From contig NZ_SJRX01000002.1 in the NCBI RefSeq assembly GCF_004352845.1, positions 372,001 to 436,000 on the forward strand: DNA of 64,000 nt, written 5' to 3'. How positions within the stretch are numbered: position 1 is the first letter of the stretch; the number at the start of each line of letters is the position of its first letter. A program made the position numbers and the translations under genes. Of this stretch, positions 63,513-64,000 are shown one piece after another. Under the pieces are notes generated by a model, which saw only the letters and a list, made by a program, of their open reading frames with translations, did no database searches and had not been told where the DNA came from. This DNA comes from Luteimonas terricola. GTDB lineage: Bacteria; Pseudomonadota; Gammaproteobacteria; Xanthomonadales; Xanthomonadaceae.

Positions 63513-64000
63513 GCACCCTCCGTCTGGGCATCGTCGCGGTCGCCGACCGACAGCGGCCGCGCCGGGGTCTTGTCGCCCCCTTCGGTACCGGGCGCGTCCT
63601 CATGCCGCTGCGGTCCCTTGCGCACCAGGCCCAGCAGGTACCAGATCCCGGCGCCAAAGATCACGGCGTAGGCGACGGCATAGGTGATCAGCGACGTCAT
63701 CACGGCCGCCGCGGTGATATTGGGGCTGACCGCTTCGCTGGTGCGCAGCAGTCCGTAGACGACATAGGGCTGGCGGCCGATCTCGACCACGTACCAGCCC
63801 GCGACCAGGGCCACGAAACCCGCGGGGCTGAGCAGTCGCCAGCCGTTGAGCAGCCACTTCGATTCGAACAGCCAGCCGCGCCACCAGGCCCAGGCCGAGG
63901 CCAGCGCCAGCAGCAGCATGGCCACGCCCAGCCCGACCATGATCCGGAAGCCCCAGAACACCGGCGCCACCGGCGGTCGTTCGCTGGCGGGAACAGCGGT
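63509..64000 (-). CDS. cydA: Cytochrome bd ubiquinol oxidase subunit I, C-terminal part
   Basis: The last 163 residues of CydA; the frame runs open to the window end. Visible are the final helices (VFWGFRIMVGLGVAMLLLAL; LLSPAGFVALVAGWYVVEIGRQPYVVYGLLRT; ITYAVAYAVIFGAGIWYLLGL). GWYVVEIGRQPW-like sequence is the conserved CydA signature near the C-terminus (here QPY). An acidic tail of about 35 residues follows. The haem and quinol-binding parts lie outside the window. Confidence 0.93.
   Translation of the reverse strand, partial: TAVPASERPPVAPVFWGFRIMVGLGVAMLLLALASAWAWWRGWLFESKWLLNGWRLLSPAGFVALVAGWYVVEIGRQPYVVYGLLRTSEAVSPNITAAAVMTSLITYAVAYAVIFGAGIWYLLGLVRKGPQRHEDAPGTEGGDKTPARPLSVGDRDDAQTEGA

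Overview
The window is high-GC proteobacterial DNA. Its chromosomal gene content (priA, ndh, zupT, ftsEX-rpoH, a large rho with a Gln-rich N-terminus, a YcgL protein, cydAB, a membrane-anchored ankyrin giant) fits the Xanthomonadaceae/Lysobacteraceae (Lysobacter, Luteimonas, Stenotrophomonas relatives). The taxonomic call is inference from protein resemblance; no rRNA or tRNA gene was seen.

Layout. 1-16415 is chromosome: a truncated MATE pump and a sigma-like/DUF3106 membrane protein, priA preceded by an inverted pair of perfect DnaA boxes, a NYN-LOTUS protein, ndh-zupT, then a minus-strand block ftsE-ftsX-double receiver-ung-rpoH, then rhlB divergent from trxA, and rho. 16453-54824 is a complete integrative and conjugative element (ICE) of the Tn4371 type, about 38.4 kb, bounded by the 10-bp direct repeat TTTTTTATTT. 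The left copy lies in the T-tract of the rho terminator. 54825-64000 returns to chromosome: two TonB-C-like proteins, a sugar dehydrogenase-lectin gene broken by three frameshifts, the ankyrin protein, YcgL and cydBA.

Inside the ICE: a tyrosine integrase; a HigB/RelE-type toxin-antitoxin pair with a 16-bp palindromic operator; a lower-GC two-gene unit of an OLD-family ATPase/TOPRIM nuclease and a UvrD-like helicase (Gabija-type defence); a RadC-like JAMM protein, a small Cys-rich protein and ParB, each separated by related repeated non-coding leaders; a GNAT enzyme; DUF736; an opposite-strand XRE regulator-TIR effector operon with two operator-like inverted repeats (candidate second defence unit); DUF2958, DUF2285, an AlpA-like HTH protein, RepA, a candidate oriV with three iterons, ParA, DUF2840, a TraF-type peptidase and a DUF3363 relaxase; a cargo block (LysR, exported cupin, OprO/P porin); then LysR-EexN, TraG and trbBCDEJLFGI.

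The ICE genes form three working modules: integration and excision (int, AlpA-like protein, att sites), maintenance and replication (RepA, iterons, ParA, ParB, toxin-antitoxin), and mating (TraF, relaxase, TraG, Trb, EexN). Defence and cargo genes sit between them. The most interesting novelty candidates are the XRE-TIR operon, the large OLD/UvrD pair, the repeated leader modules and the iteron origin.
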